DNA of 64,000 bases from Saccharopolyspora flava (GCF_900116135.1 NZ_FOZX01000006.1:62001-126000), one strand, 5' to 3'. Counted from the first letter of the stretch, positions 8,380 to 16,568 are shown. The notes: generated from the sequence alone by a model not told the origin. Numbers and translations are program-made.

Positions 8380-8434
8380 GGAAAAGCCCCTGGACGCGAA
8401 ATCCCCGACTCGCGCCCAGGGCCTTTCCATTTTT
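8380..8434 (+). terminator. Intrinsic terminator after the two small genes
   Basis: The arm GGAAAAGCCCCTGGACGCG (8380-8398) pairs, with minor mismatches, with CGCGCCCAGGGCCTTTCC (8411-8427), followed directly by ATTTTTT. This is the clearest hairpin-plus-T-run in the accessory part. Between 8129 and 8379 I see nothing else. Confidence 0.8.
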
Positions 8435-8497
8435 TGAGGTGGTGCCGGTCCCGGTGCCGGTCAGGTGACGGATCTGGCTGTGCGGAGCCTGGTTCCG

Positions 8498-8707
8498 TCT
8501 ACTGACAAGACTCCGTGGTCCCTTTGCTTGGCGGTGCCAGAAGCGGAACCTCAGACGCCCTCTGGCTCCGGGATCCGAGACTGATGTATGCCAATACACG
8601 GCGCTACGGCTGTCCTCACCAGAGAACGTCTGAGAACCCGCGGCGGTGCAAGCGTCTTAGGTGGGGTACTGCGAAAGCGCCTGCGGCGCTTGCCTGACGG
8701 TGGTCGG
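8498..8707. repeat. Dispersed ~210-bp structured element, copy A
   Basis: Closely similar to 51120-51332 over its whole length, with few gaps. Proposed helices: 8550-8557 with 8627-8634 (CTCAGACG/CGTCTGAG); 8585-8589 with 8594-8598 (TGTAT, loop GCCA, ATACA); 8675-8681 with 8685-8691 (AAGCGCC, loop TGC, GGCGCTT); and CCAGA 8537-8541 with 8561-8565. In copy B the first and third helices have different sequences but remain fully paired, so pairing rather than sequence is conserved. It ends exactly at the stop codon of the long HAD/PvcA-like gene. Which strand is transcribed, if either, is unknown. Short open frames across it are probably not genes. Confidence 0.85.
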
Positions 8708-11700
8708 TTACTTCCGCCGCAGACGAGCCTTCCTCAAGAACTCCTCGTCCAACCGCAGCCCGGTGCGAACCGAAACCCCGCGCTGAACGGGAAAAGTGGA
8801 CTCGATCAGCTTGGTCCGATCCGCTGGAACCATCGCCCAGGGTTGGCGTGGGCCGAGCAGCGGCGAGTAGACCGGGACGAATCCCTGGTCCTGCAAGGAG
8901 ATCGCGAAGTCGATGGCGACGTGCCCGCGCGGGTCTAGGACTCCGGTGCCCTGCCAGGGGAGCAGGCCGGAGCCGCCGAGGTAGGTGAACCCGAGGCAGC
9001 CCTGGCGGACCGCGCTCAGCGTCAGCCGGACGCGGTGCGGGAACATGCGCTCGTAGCCGAACTCCTCGTCGACCTGCATGGTCGCCATGTAGCGGATGAC
9101 GGTGTGCCAGGCGCGGCGCAGGACGGCGCGGCGGCCTTGGCGGACTTCGGCGGTGGTGCTGGGGTCGGTGACGTTGTAGATGTCGGTGTAGAGCGCGGCC
9201 GACCACTCCATCCGGTCGGTGCCCGCGGGAACGGTCACCGGGACCGAGTACACCAGCGACATCAGGATTTCCCGGAACAGCCCGATGACGTGCGGCGCGA
9301 AGTCGGTCTCGGACCTCGACCAGTCGTGCACGGCTTCGAGGGTGCGCAGCGGGTTGTCGGTGATGTCGAACTCGCGCAGCCGGTCGCTGAGCAGCTTGCG
9401 GTAGTCGGCGATGCGGCGGGTGCGTTCGGCGGGCAGGCCGGGTCCGAGCCGCTGCTCGGCGACCTCGTCGATGTCGGCGACGGTGGTGCGGTCGCCGATG
9501 CCGACGAGGTCGACGTATTCGCGCAGCTTGCGCTGGTACGCGTCGGCGATCGCGGCGGGCCGGCTCCGGAAGTGCCTGCCGTCGGTGAGGATGTTGAAGT
9601 GCAGCCCGGGCGGGTAGACGGTGGCGACGGCCCGCTGCATCTCGCGGAGTCGGGCCATGGCGCCGAGTTCGGCGAGGTCGGGCAGCGGTCCGGAGGCCTT
9701 GAGCCGGTTGAGGCACTGCTTGACCGGGAAGCCGAGCAGCACCACGTCGATGGGCCGGCCCGCCCGCACCGGGGTTTCGGCGTCGCGGAGCAGGTCGGCG
9801 AGCCGGTAGTTGGCGCGGGAGCCCTTGATGAACTGCTTGCGGGTGAGCACGTGGTGCAGCGCGGCCAGGACCCGGTCGACGTCGTCCGGGTGCTCGTCGA
9901 CGCCGAACTTGGCGGCGGCGCTGCGGCCGGTGCGCAGCGCGGCGCGGTCGGTGTCGGCGAGGATCGAGTTCACGATGGACTGCGTCTCGGACTCGGTGAG
10001 GTGCACGGCCCAGCGCCGGGAGATCCGGTTCCGCCGGAGGGCGCCGATCTGCAGCTCCTCCAGCGAGTGCGTGTTGGACAGCTTCGGGCCGCCGGGCGTG
10101 CTGGGCCGGGTCTCGAAGGTGGTGATCACGGCGGCGCCGTCGGCGACCGGGTCGTCGGGGCGGCGTTGCGGCGCGAGGCCGGGGATCTCCACGGCGACGG
10201 GCAGCGCATCGGGGAAGTCCTCGCGCACCGCGGTCCGGTTCTCGGGTTCGTCGTCGAAGACGGCGACGACGTCGAGCCCGCCGAGCGCGCGGAGGCGCTC
10301 GGCCTTGACCTCGGCGATGGGCCGGGCCGCCTCGTCGGGCACGACCAGCAGCGTCGCGTCGGGGACTCCGGCGTCGGCGAGCAGGTCGGCCGTGACGTCG
10401 CGGAACCGCTCCTTGCGGGCGGTGCAGAACACCACCTGACCACCGGCGTCCTGCACGTCCCAGACGAAGCGGGCCAGTCCGGCGTTGACCCGGTCGGTGC
10501 CGAGGCGTTCGCGCGGCCGGGATTGGAAGGCGCGCAGGAAGTCGCCGCGCAGCGCGTCCCAGTCCACGCCCGGGTAGCGCTCGCCGAGCCCGCTGGCGCG
10601 CACGAAGTTCTCCCAGCTGCCGGGCGCGTGCGTGGGCAGCACCGGGAGCGTGGCGGGGCCGGCGAGTTCGAGGATGCCGGCGGGCGCGCCGGGGCGGGGT
10701 CCGGAGATGGCGCGGGTGGCGTCGGCGATGCGCTGCAGCGGGATCAGCCCGCACAGGTCGACGTCGATGACCACGGCGGGTCGCGGCGCGTCGGGGTCCC
10801 ACCGGCGTCGGCGGGTGCCCTGCTGGACGCGGTCGAGGACGGACTTGAGCACCTCGTCCTGGCTCTCCGGGACGGTGTGCGCGTAGCTCTGCAGCGGCTG
10901 TTCGCCGGAGAGCAGTTCGGCGGTGTGCGGCGCGAGGTAGCGGAGCTCCTCGGCGGTGACCCGGCGGACGGCGTCGCGCACCTCGCAGGCCCGGTCGGCG
11001 CCGCGGAGCGCGGCGAAGCCCTCGCCGAGCCGTTCCAGGGTGCTGACCAGCGCGCGGACTCCGGTGGTGACCTCGGCGCGGCTGGGTTCGGCGGTGATCC
11101 GCTCGTGGTCGGTGACCACGATCCGGCCGGTGGCCTGCAGCTCGGGTGAGAGCTCGACGGCGAAACCGGTCTCGTCCAGCGCGAACAGCCCGAGCCCGTG
11201 GGTGTCGAGGGCGCGCCGGAACACCCGCAGCAGCGGGCGGACGAGGTGTTCCAGGAAGTGGTCGAGCTCGTCCTCGCGGCGCGTGAACCGGTTGTCGAGC
11301 ACGACGCGCAGCAGCTGCGGGGTCCCGTCGGCCCCGGGGTGCAGCAGCGCGTCGAGGTCGGCGGCGATGGTGCCGCCGGGGTGCCGGGGGTGCGCGGGCG
11401 CGGGGTCGACGACGCGCAGCAGCGCGGTGCTGCCGGTCCCGGTGTCGACGACGGCGCCGGGCACGGGCTGGGTGGCGCAGTGCATCCGCAGCTCGGGGTC
11501 GCCGGCGACGACCGCGGCGAGGCGTTCCCAGCTGCGGAGTTCGCGCAGCGCGCGGTCGCGGGAGTCGACGGCCTGCACGCGGACGGCGCGTTCCCGCCGT
11601 CCGACGGTCACCCGGGCTTCGGGGAACGGCACGGTCGGGCCGGTCGCGGGGCCGTGCAGCGAGGCAAGCACCCGGTGCGCGAGTTCCCGGTCGGTTCCGG

Positions 11701-12136
11701 TGAGCAGGTCGACCTGCTCGGCCGGGACCTCGGTGATCTGCGCTGATCGGGCGGGTTCCGGGTCGAGCGCGCCGGTGAGCCGGTTCAGCCAGGCGGCGTC
11801 GAAGACCCTGCGGGTGCGGCGGAGCCGGACCAGCGCGCGGTACAGATCGGCCCAGGTGGCGGTCTCGCCGAGCCGGATCCCGGTGCCGATGCCGGCGAGC
11901 AGCAGCGCGCCGTCGGGTTCCTGCTCGACCCAGAGCCCGTAGCCGCCCGCGGTGAGCAGGTCGTTGGCCTCGGCGACGGTGAGCGCGCGCCAGGGACCGG
12001 GGGCCGGGATCTCGGCCACCGCCCAGTCGTCCTCCAACAGCGGCAGGTCCGCCTCCACCTGTCGGGTCGTCGCAGCACCCCGGGTCGTCACGGTGTCCCG
12101 AGCCGTCACGGGGCCGTGCGGGTGATCTCGGCACAC
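8708..12136 (-). CDS. HAD-like domain fused to Dit1/PvcA (isonitrile synthase)-like domain, long paralogue
   Basis: Up to 1142 residues; the start is uncertain, with further GTG codons at residues 10, 16 and 27. Residues ~1-390 have no recognised domain. From ~394 on it aligns with the whole of the 805-residue paralogue. HAD-like motifs are VVIDVDLC (Asp458, Asp460), CTAR (571-574), Lys611 and FDDEPEN (Asp628, Asp629). The Dit1/PvcA-like part has PVKQCLNRLKASGPLPDLAE (804-823), YPPG (841-844), LTDGRHF (850-856), HRVRLTLS (1034-1041) and PWQGTG (1060-1065). YPPG and the DGRxF segment fit PvcA-type isonitrile synthases well. It is divergent from a TetR regulator across ~330 bp. Biochemical activity is not predictable. 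Confidence 0.62.
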   Translation of the reverse strand: MCRDHPHGPVTARDTVTTRGAATTRQVEADLPLLEDDWAVAEIPAPGPWRALTVAEANDLLTAGGYGLWVEQEPDGALLLAGIGTGIRLGETATWADLYRALVRLRRTRRVFDAAWLNRLTGALDPEPARSAQITEVPAEQVDLLTGTDRELAHRVLASLHGPATGPTVPFPEARVTVGRRERAVRVQAVDSRDRALRELRSWERLAAVVAGDPELRMHCATQPVPGAVVDTGTGSTALLRVVDPAPAHPRHPGGTIAADLDALLHPGADGTPQLLRVVLDNRFTRREDELDHFLEHLVRPLLRVFRRALDTHGLGLFALDETGFAVELSPELQATGRIVVTDHERITAEPSRAEVTTGVRALVSTLERLGEGFAALRGADRACEVRDAVRRVTAEELRYLAPHTAELLSGEQPLQSYAHTVPESQDEVLKSVLDRVQQGTRRRRWDPDAPRPAVVIDVDLCGLIPLQRIADATRAISGPRPGAPAGILELAGPATLPVLPTHAPGSWENFVRASGLGERYPGVDWDALRGDFLRAFQSRPRERLGTDRVNAGLARFVWDVQDAGGQVVFCTARKERFRDVTADLLADAGVPDATLLVVPDEAARPIAEVKAERLRALGGLDVVAVFDDEPENRTAVREDFPDALPVAVEIPGLAPQRRPDDPVADGAAVITTFETRPSTPGGPKLSNTHSLEELQIGALRRNRISRRWAVHLTESETQSIVNSILADTDRAALRTGRSAAAKFGVDEHPDDVDRVLAALHHVLTRKQFIKGSRANYRLADLLRDAETPVRAGRPIDVVLLGFPVKQCLNRLKASGPLPDLAELGAMARLREMQRAVATVYPPGLHFNILTDGRHFRSRPAAIADAYQRKLREYVDLVGIGDRTTVADIDEVAEQRLGPGLPAERTRRIADYRKLLSDRLREFDITDNPLRTLEAVHDWSRSETDFAPHVIGLFREILMSLVYSVPVTVPAGTDRMEWSAALYTDIYNVTDPSTTAEVRQGRRAVLRRAWHTVIRYMATMQVDEEFGYERMFPHRVRLTLSAVRQGCLGFTYLGGSGLLPWQGTGVLDPRGHVAIDFAISLQDQGFVPVYSPLLGPRQPWAMVPADRTKLIESTFPVQRGVSVRTGLRLDEEFLRKARLRRK

Positions 12137-12215
12137 CGGCGAGCGAACCCCGGTACGGCAAGCAGACGTGGGGCAGCCGTGCAGTAACCCACAATGACCC
12201 TTCTGTCACGGAGAA

Positions 12216-12230
12216 TGACGACTCTCGTCA
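12216..12230. promoter_or_regulatory. Candidate TetR operator, TGACGA-N3-TCGTCA
   Basis: A perfect 6-3-6 palindrome in the 332-bp gap between the divergent long HAD/PvcA-like gene and the TetR gene. A TTGACA-like -35 element for the TetR gene lies at 12253-12258, although no matching -10 was recognised. TetR regulators typically bind such palindromes and control the divergent gene. The rest of the gap holds nothing else I can support. Confidence 0.4.
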
Positions 12231-12468
12231 CACTAGATAGCGACCCTCCGCGTTGACAACATGACTCAATGCATACCGAAATCCTGTAACGCTCACGGAT
12301 CACCGGGCCGAGCAGCGTTTTCACCCGCATGGGATGTAACACTGGACGAAAATCAAGCAACGCCCGTTGAATTCACCCCTTCGCCTGACGGTGTCGCGGC
12401 ATGTCCGGAACGCACGGATGTCGGCTCAGCAGCAGACTGGTCGGCACAACTCCAACCAGGGAGGCGCA

Positions 12469-13161
12469 TTGCCTGCAGAAATAGCCCCGCTGCGGCGCAA
12501 GCCCGTGCAGCAGCGGAGTGCCCAGCGAGTGGAGAAGATGCTGGCCGCGACCGCCGGCTTGATCGACGAGGTGGGATACGACGGATTAACGACCACCCTG
12601 ATCGCGGAACGTGCGGGTGTCGCGGTCGGATCGCTCTACCAGTTCTTCCCGGACAAGCGCGCCGTCGTGCAGGAGCTGACGTTGCGCAACCTGGACCGGT
12701 TCGTGCGGACCGTGTCCAGCCGCTTCGAGCAGCTCGAGCTGGCGCACTGGTGGGATGCCGTCGACGCGGTCTTCGACACCTACCTGACCATGCACCGCGA
12801 GGTCCCGGCGTTCAGCCGGCTGCACTTCGGGGACGTGGTCGACCTGCGCCTGCTCGACCCGGGCAAGGACAACAACGCGGTCATCGCGGAGAAGCTGACC
12901 GGCCTGATCGCCGAGGAGTTCCAGCTCGACCCGGCCGATCTCGCTCTCCCGCTGACCATCGCGGTGGAGGCCGCGGACGCCGTCCTGCACCTGGCGTTCC
13001 GCCGCGATTCGCAAGGTGACCAGGCGATCCTGGCCGAGGCCAAGGACCTCGTCCGCGGTTACCTGTCCAACCGGATCACCGAAGAACAACGGGTGACCTC
13101 GACGCCGATCGGGCCGACGGTCGTGTCGAACTACCCGAACGACCTGCCCTCACCCCGGTAG
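12469..13161 (+). CDS. TetR-family transcriptional regulator
   Basis: 230 residues if translation starts at TTG 12469, which has a strong GGGAGG 4 nt upstream; an in-frame ATG at 12418 would give 247 residues. The N-terminal DNA-binding domain is typical (RVEKMLAATAGLIDEVGYDGLTTTLIAERAGVAVGSLYQFFPDKRAVV). The C-terminal part is helical and would bind a small-molecule ligand. It is divergent from the long HAD/PvcA-like gene, its likely target, and its 3-prime end overlaps the convergent PLP enzyme gene by 31 bp. Confidence 0.88.
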   Translation: MPAEIAPLRRKPVQQRSAQRVEKMLAATAGLIDEVGYDGLTTTLIAERAGVAVGSLYQFFPDKRAVVQELTLRNLDRFVRTVSSRFEQLELAHWWDAVDAVFDTYLTMHREVPAFSRLHFGDVVDLRLLDPGKDNNAVIAEKLTGLIAEEFQLDPADLALPLTIAVEAADAVLHLAFRRDSQGDQAILAEAKDLVRGYLSNRITEEQRVTSTPIGPTVVSNYPNDLPSPR

Positions 13162-14336
13162 GTCGGCACCTCTTCGACGGCCGAGCTCCCCACGCTCACC
13201 AGGCGGCCGTCGACCAGGTGGTACCGGTTGAACCGCTCCGCGAGCTCGCCCGCCTTGGCGTGCCGGAACCAGACCCGATCACCGATGCGCAGGCCGCGCG
13301 CCGCCGCACCGGACACCGGCGTCTGCACTTCGCCCGCGCCCTCGGTTCCCAGCAGCCCCAGCCCTTCCGGCCAGTGCGGCGCCGGAACCCGGTCCGCGCC
13401 GGGCGGACCCGACGCGATGTAGCCGCCGCCGAACAGCGTCGCGATGCGGCGAGCCGGCCGGTGCACCACCGGCAGCGCGTAGAGCACCGCCGGACGCGGC
13501 CGGAAGCCGCGGTAGCCGTCGAACAGCGTCGGGCCGATCAGCCCCGATCCCGCCGCGACCTCGGTGATGACCCCCGCTTCTCCCGCGGTCCGCTCCAGGC
13601 TCCCGGTACCGCCGCCGTTGACGAACTCCAGGTCCGCGACCTCGCGCACCGCCCGCACGATCGCCGCGCGCCGCTGCGCGAGCTCGGCGGCGGAGCGGCG
13701 CTGGATGGCGCGCAGCAGCGCCCCGCGCAGCGGCCTGCCGGGCGGCGCGTCGCCGAGCCCGGCGATCTGACCTTCGTAGGCCATCAGCCCGACCAGCCGG
13801 AATCCCGCGCGGCGCTGCGCGGTCTCGGCGAAGCGCCGGACCTGCGCGGGGCTGTGCAGCGGTGAGCGGCGGGTGCCGATGTGCACGCCGGGCAGCGGTT
13901 TCCAGGACGCGTCGACCTCGGCGCAGAGCCGGATGTCGGGCCGGTCCGGTCCGACGGCGGCGTCGATGAAGTCGAGGTGATCGGCGGAGTCGACCATGAT
14001 GCTGATCGCCGCGGCGGCCGCCGGGTTCGCGGCGAGTTCCCGCAGCGCGGCGCGGTCCGCGGTCGGGTAGGCGACGAGGAGGTCGTCGCTGAGCCCTTCG
14101 CCGTGCAGCCACAGGGCTTCGGCGAGGGAGTAGCACATCAGGCCGGAGTAGCCGTCCATCCGCAGCGCGCGGGCCAGGAGTTCCCGGCAGCGCACGGATT
14201 TGGTGGCGATCCGGATCGGCACACCGGCCGCGCGGCGCACCATGTCCTGGGCGTTGTCGTCGAAGGCTGCCAAGTCCACCGCGGCGAACGGTGGCTCGAT
14301 TTCGCTGGTGATCTCGTCGATCCGGCGCACGCCCAC
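13131..14336 (-). CDS. PLP-dependent alanine-racemase-like enzyme (D-threonine aldolase / D-serine dehydratase type)
   Basis: 401 residues. The N-terminal alanine-racemase-type barrel has the PLP lysine in IATKSVR (~residue 46) and the later VNGGGTGS phosphate-binding stretch. The C-terminal domain has GGGYIAS and the RIGDRVWFRHAKAGELAERFN segment typical of the D-threonine aldolase/D-serine dehydratase group, where a His/Cys pair binds the metal. It probably cleaves or deaminates a beta-hydroxy D-amino acid; the substrate is not predictable. It starts at GTG 14336 without a clear ribosome-binding site and is divergent from the flavin oxidase across the palindrome at 14357-14381. Confidence 0.78.
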   Translation of the reverse strand: MGVRRIDEITSEIEPPFAAVDLAAFDDNAQDMVRRAAGVPIRIATKSVRCRELLARALRMDGYSGLMCYSLAEALWLHGEGLSDDLLVAYPTADRAALRELAANPAAAAAISIMVDSADHLDFIDAAVGPDRPDIRLCAEVDASWKPLPGVHIGTRRSPLHSPAQVRRFAETAQRRAGFRLVGLMAYEGQIAGLGDAPPGRPLRGALLRAIQRRSAAELAQRRAAIVRAVREVADLEFVNGGGTGSLERTAGEAGVITEVAAGSGLIGPTLFDGYRGFRPRPAVLYALPVVHRPARRIATLFGGGYIASGPPGADRVPAPHWPEGLGLLGTEGAGEVQTPVSGAAARGLRIGDRVWFRHAKAGELAERFNRYHLVDGRLVSVGSSAVEEVPTYRGEGRSFG

Positions 14337-14356
14337 AACCGTATGCCTAGGGGCTT

Positions 14357-14381
14357 GTTATGTGAATTGGTTTCACATAAC
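14357..14381. promoter_or_regulatory. Perfect 25-bp operator-like palindrome between divergent genes
   Basis: GTTATGTGAA (14357-14366), 5-bp spacer, TTCACATAAC (14372-14381). It lies in the 106-bp gap between the PLP enzyme and flavin oxidase genes, only 20 bp from the PLP enzyme start, and is strikingly AT-rich for this genome. The arrangement suggests one regulator controls both genes; the regulator is not identified. Confidence 0.7.
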
Positions 14382-14442
14382 TTCAGCCCATCGCGCCGAG
14401 CACCTCACCCGTTGGAGCGCGCCACCCTCTTGGAGGCCCGGC

Positions 14443-15807
14443 ATGCAGCGTGATCTGGCCCCCCGCGATCGGGTCCCCGGCGATCCGGCCACCGCACGGC
14501 CGTGGACCAACTGGGCCCGCACGGCCACCGCGCGGCCGGCGCGGACCGCGACCCCGCGCGACACCAGCGAAGCCGCCGAGGTCCTCGCCGCCGCGAGCCG
14601 GCAGGGCCTGCGGGTGCGGCCGATCGGGTCCGGGCACTCGTTCTCCGCGGTCGCCTCACCGGGATCCGGTGTGGCGCTGGACCTGCGGCACTTCTCCGGG
14701 ATCATCCACGCCGATCCGGGGACCGGGCTGGTCACGGCGCACGGCGGCACACCGCTGCACGTGCTCAACGCCGAGCTCGACGGGCTCGGGCTGGCGATGG
14801 CCAACCTCGGCGACATCGACCAGCAGACCCTCGCGGGCGCCATCTCCACCGGAACCCACGGCACCGGAGCGGGTCTCGGCGGCCTGGCCACCCAGGTGGA
14901 GGCCCTGGACCTGCTGCTCGCCGACGGTTCCGAGGTGAGCTGCTCGGCGGAGGAACGACCCGAGCTGTTCGCCGCCGCGCGGCTCGGCCTGGGCGCTCTC
15001 GGCGTCATCACCACCGTGACCCTGCGCTGCGTCCCGGCTTTCACGCTCTCGGCCGAGGAGGGCCCGGCGCCGCTGGAGGACGTGCTCGCCGACTTCGGCG
15101 GGCTGGCCGAGGCCAACGACCACTTCGAGTTCCACTGGTTCCCGCACAGCCACCACGCGATGGTCAAGCGCAACAACCGGCATCCGGGACCGCCGCGCCC
15201 GCTGAGCCCGGCGCGGCACTTCCTGGAGTACGAGGTGATGGAGAACCGCCTGTTCGGCGCGATCTGCGGGGTCGGGCGCGCGGTGCCGCCGCTGGTCCGG
15301 CCGCTGAGCCGGTTCTGCGCGGCGACCTGGTCGGCGCGCTCCTACCGGGACCGCTCCTACCGGGTGTTCACCACGCCGCGGCGGATCCGCTTCGTCGAGT
15401 CCGAGTACGCCTTCCCGCGCGAGGTGGTCCCGGACGTGCTGCGCGAGCTGCGGGCGGCGACCGCGCGGCTGGCCGACCCGGTGATGTTCCCGGTGGAGGT
15501 GCGGGTCGCCCGCGCCGACGACGTGTGGCTGTCGACGGCGTACGGGCGCGACACCGGCTACGTCGCGGTGCACCAGTACCTGGGCATGCCGTACCGGGGC
15601 TACTTCGACGCGTTCGAGTCGATCGCCCGGGACGCGGGCGGGCGACCGCACTGGGGGAAGATGCACCGGCTGGACGCCGCGGCGCTGTCCGGCCTTTACC
15701 CCCGGTTCACCGAGTTTCGGCAGGTCCGCGAGGCGGTCGATCCGCGCGGGATCTTCCACAACGCGTACCTGGAGCGCGTCCTCGGGCCTGTGGATAACCC
15801 GAACTGA
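14443..15807 (+). CDS. FAD-linked D-arabinono-1,4-lactone oxidase / alditol oxidase family enzyme
   Basis: 454 residues from ATG 14443 with GGAGG 7 nt upstream. The VAO-type FAD domain shows RPIGSGHSFS, whose His is the residue that carries covalent FAD in related aldonolactone oxidases, and a GTHGTG motif. The C-terminal ALO domain has the diagnostic HWGK motif (PHWGKMH) and ends with DPRGIFHNAYLERVLG. Such enzymes oxidise sugar lactones or sugar alcohols with oxygen or a quinone/dye acceptor; the substrate is open. The stop codon abuts the stop codon of the next, convergent gene. The last codons include a perfect DnaA box (TGTGGATAA at 15789-15797). Confidence 0.88.
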   Translation: MQRDLAPRDRVPGDPATARPWTNWARTATARPARTATPRDTSEAAEVLAAASRQGLRVRPIGSGHSFSAVASPGSGVALDLRHFSGIIHADPGTGLVTAHGGTPLHVLNAELDGLGLAMANLGDIDQQTLAGAISTGTHGTGAGLGGLATQVEALDLLLADGSEVSCSAEERPELFAAARLGLGALGVITTVTLRCVPAFTLSAEEGPAPLEDVLADFGGLAEANDHFEFHWFPHSHHAMVKRNNRHPGPPRPLSPARHFLEYEVMENRLFGAICGVGRAVPPLVRPLSRFCAATWSARSYRDRSYRVFTTPRRIRFVESEYAFPREVVPDVLRELRAATARLADPVMFPVEVRVARADDVWLSTAYGRDTGYVAVHQYLGMPYRGYFDAFESIARDAGGRPHWGKMHRLDAAALSGLYPRFTEFRQVREAVDPRGIFHNAYLERVLGPVDNPN

Positions 15808-16464
15808 TTACGCCGCCGCGGCCCGCACCGCATCGGTGATCGCAACGTCACCGTTGACGAGTTCCAGGGCCCGTCCGACGGTCCCCGTTTCGGGCAGCAG
15901 GGCCGCCAGCACGGCGGCCACGTCGCGGCGGGTGACGGCGTCCCGGCCGACCTCCGGCGCCAGCGTCACCCGGCCGGTCGGCTCGTCGTCGGTGAGCCGT
16001 CCCGGGCGCAGGATCGTCCAGTCGAGATCGCGGCCGCGCAGGTCTTCCTCGGCGGCCCGCTTGGCGTCCAAATAGGCCCCGAACACCGGGTCCACGTCGG
16101 GCGGGTTGGGGGTGCGGGTTCCCATCGAGCTCACCTGCACGAAGCGCCGAATTCCGGCCTGCTGACAGGAATCCGCGAGCAGCACGGACGCCCCGCGGTC
16201 CACTGTGTCCTTGCGCGGGGCACCGCTGCCCGGGCCCGCCCCGGCGAGGAACACGGCGGCGTCCACTCCGGACAGATGCCCCGCCAGATCGGCCGCCGAG
16301 AGCGACTCCATGTCCAGCACGAGGGGCTCGACCCCGTCGGTCTCGAGGTCGGCGGCGTGGTCGGGGTTGCGGATGATTCCGAGGACCTGGTCGCCCCGCT
16401 GGGACAGCAGCCGGCCGAGCGGCCGAGCGATCTTCCCGTGGGCTCCGGCGATGACGATGCGCAT
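15808..16464 (-). CDS. NAD(P)-binding protein, atypical SDR (NmrA-like)
   Basis: 218 residues from ATG 16464; GGAGG lies only one base upstream, so initiation may use an unusual spacing. The N-terminus MRIVIAGAHGKIARPLGRLL is a Rossmann dinucleotide-binding loop (GxxGxIxxxL). FVQVSSMG and the downstream ILRPGRLTDDEP segment are typical of atypical short-chain dehydrogenases that act as NAD(P)H sensors or epimerase-like proteins. No catalytic YxxxK is obvious. It sits alone on the minus strand, convergent with the flavin oxidase. Confidence 0.82.
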   Translation of the reverse strand: MRIVIAGAHGKIARPLGRLLSQRGDQVLGIIRNPDHAADLETDGVEPLVLDMESLSAADLAGHLSGVDAAVFLAGAGPGSGAPRKDTVDRGASVLLADSCQQAGIRRFVQVSSMGTRTPNPPDVDPVFGAYLDAKRAAEEDLRGRDLDWTILRPGRLTDDEPTGRVTLAPEVGRDAVTRRDVAAVLAALLPETGTVGRALELVNGDVAITDAVRAAAA

Positions 16465-16512
16465 GCCTCCACGGTAGGCCCGGAGGCGCTCCTCAACCGT
16501 TTCAGCGCGGCC

Positions 16513-16568
16513 TGTGGACAACTCGCCGTTCCTGGGGATAAACCACCTGTGGACACACCTGTGGACAA
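16513..16568. other. Cluster of four DnaA-box-like sequences outside oriC
   Basis: TGTGGACAA (16513-16521), TGGGGATAA (16533-16541), TGTGGACAC (16548-16556) and TGTGGACAA (16560-16568), all in the same orientation within 56 bp. Two of them are the perfect actinobacterial box TTGTCCACA read on the minus strand. The cluster lies just upstream of the NAD(P)-binding protein gene. It could titrate DnaA or make that gene DnaA-responsive. Confidence 0.7.

Noticed and set aside
8498-8707. Small genes across the dispersed element (frames starting MPIHGA.. or MYWHT..)
   Set aside because: Paired stem changes between the copies fit structure, not codon conservation; no ribosome-binding sites.
9035-11149. 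704-codon plus-strand open frame within the long HAD/PvcA-like gene
   Set aside because: No motif and composition of a shadow; the minus-strand frame aligns with a paralogue.
1646-16464. A complete isonitrile biosynthetic gene cluster
   Set aside because: No PvcB/IsnB-type iron/2-oxoglutarate oxygenase, carrier protein or transporter was found; only the two PvcA-like fusion proteins are present.
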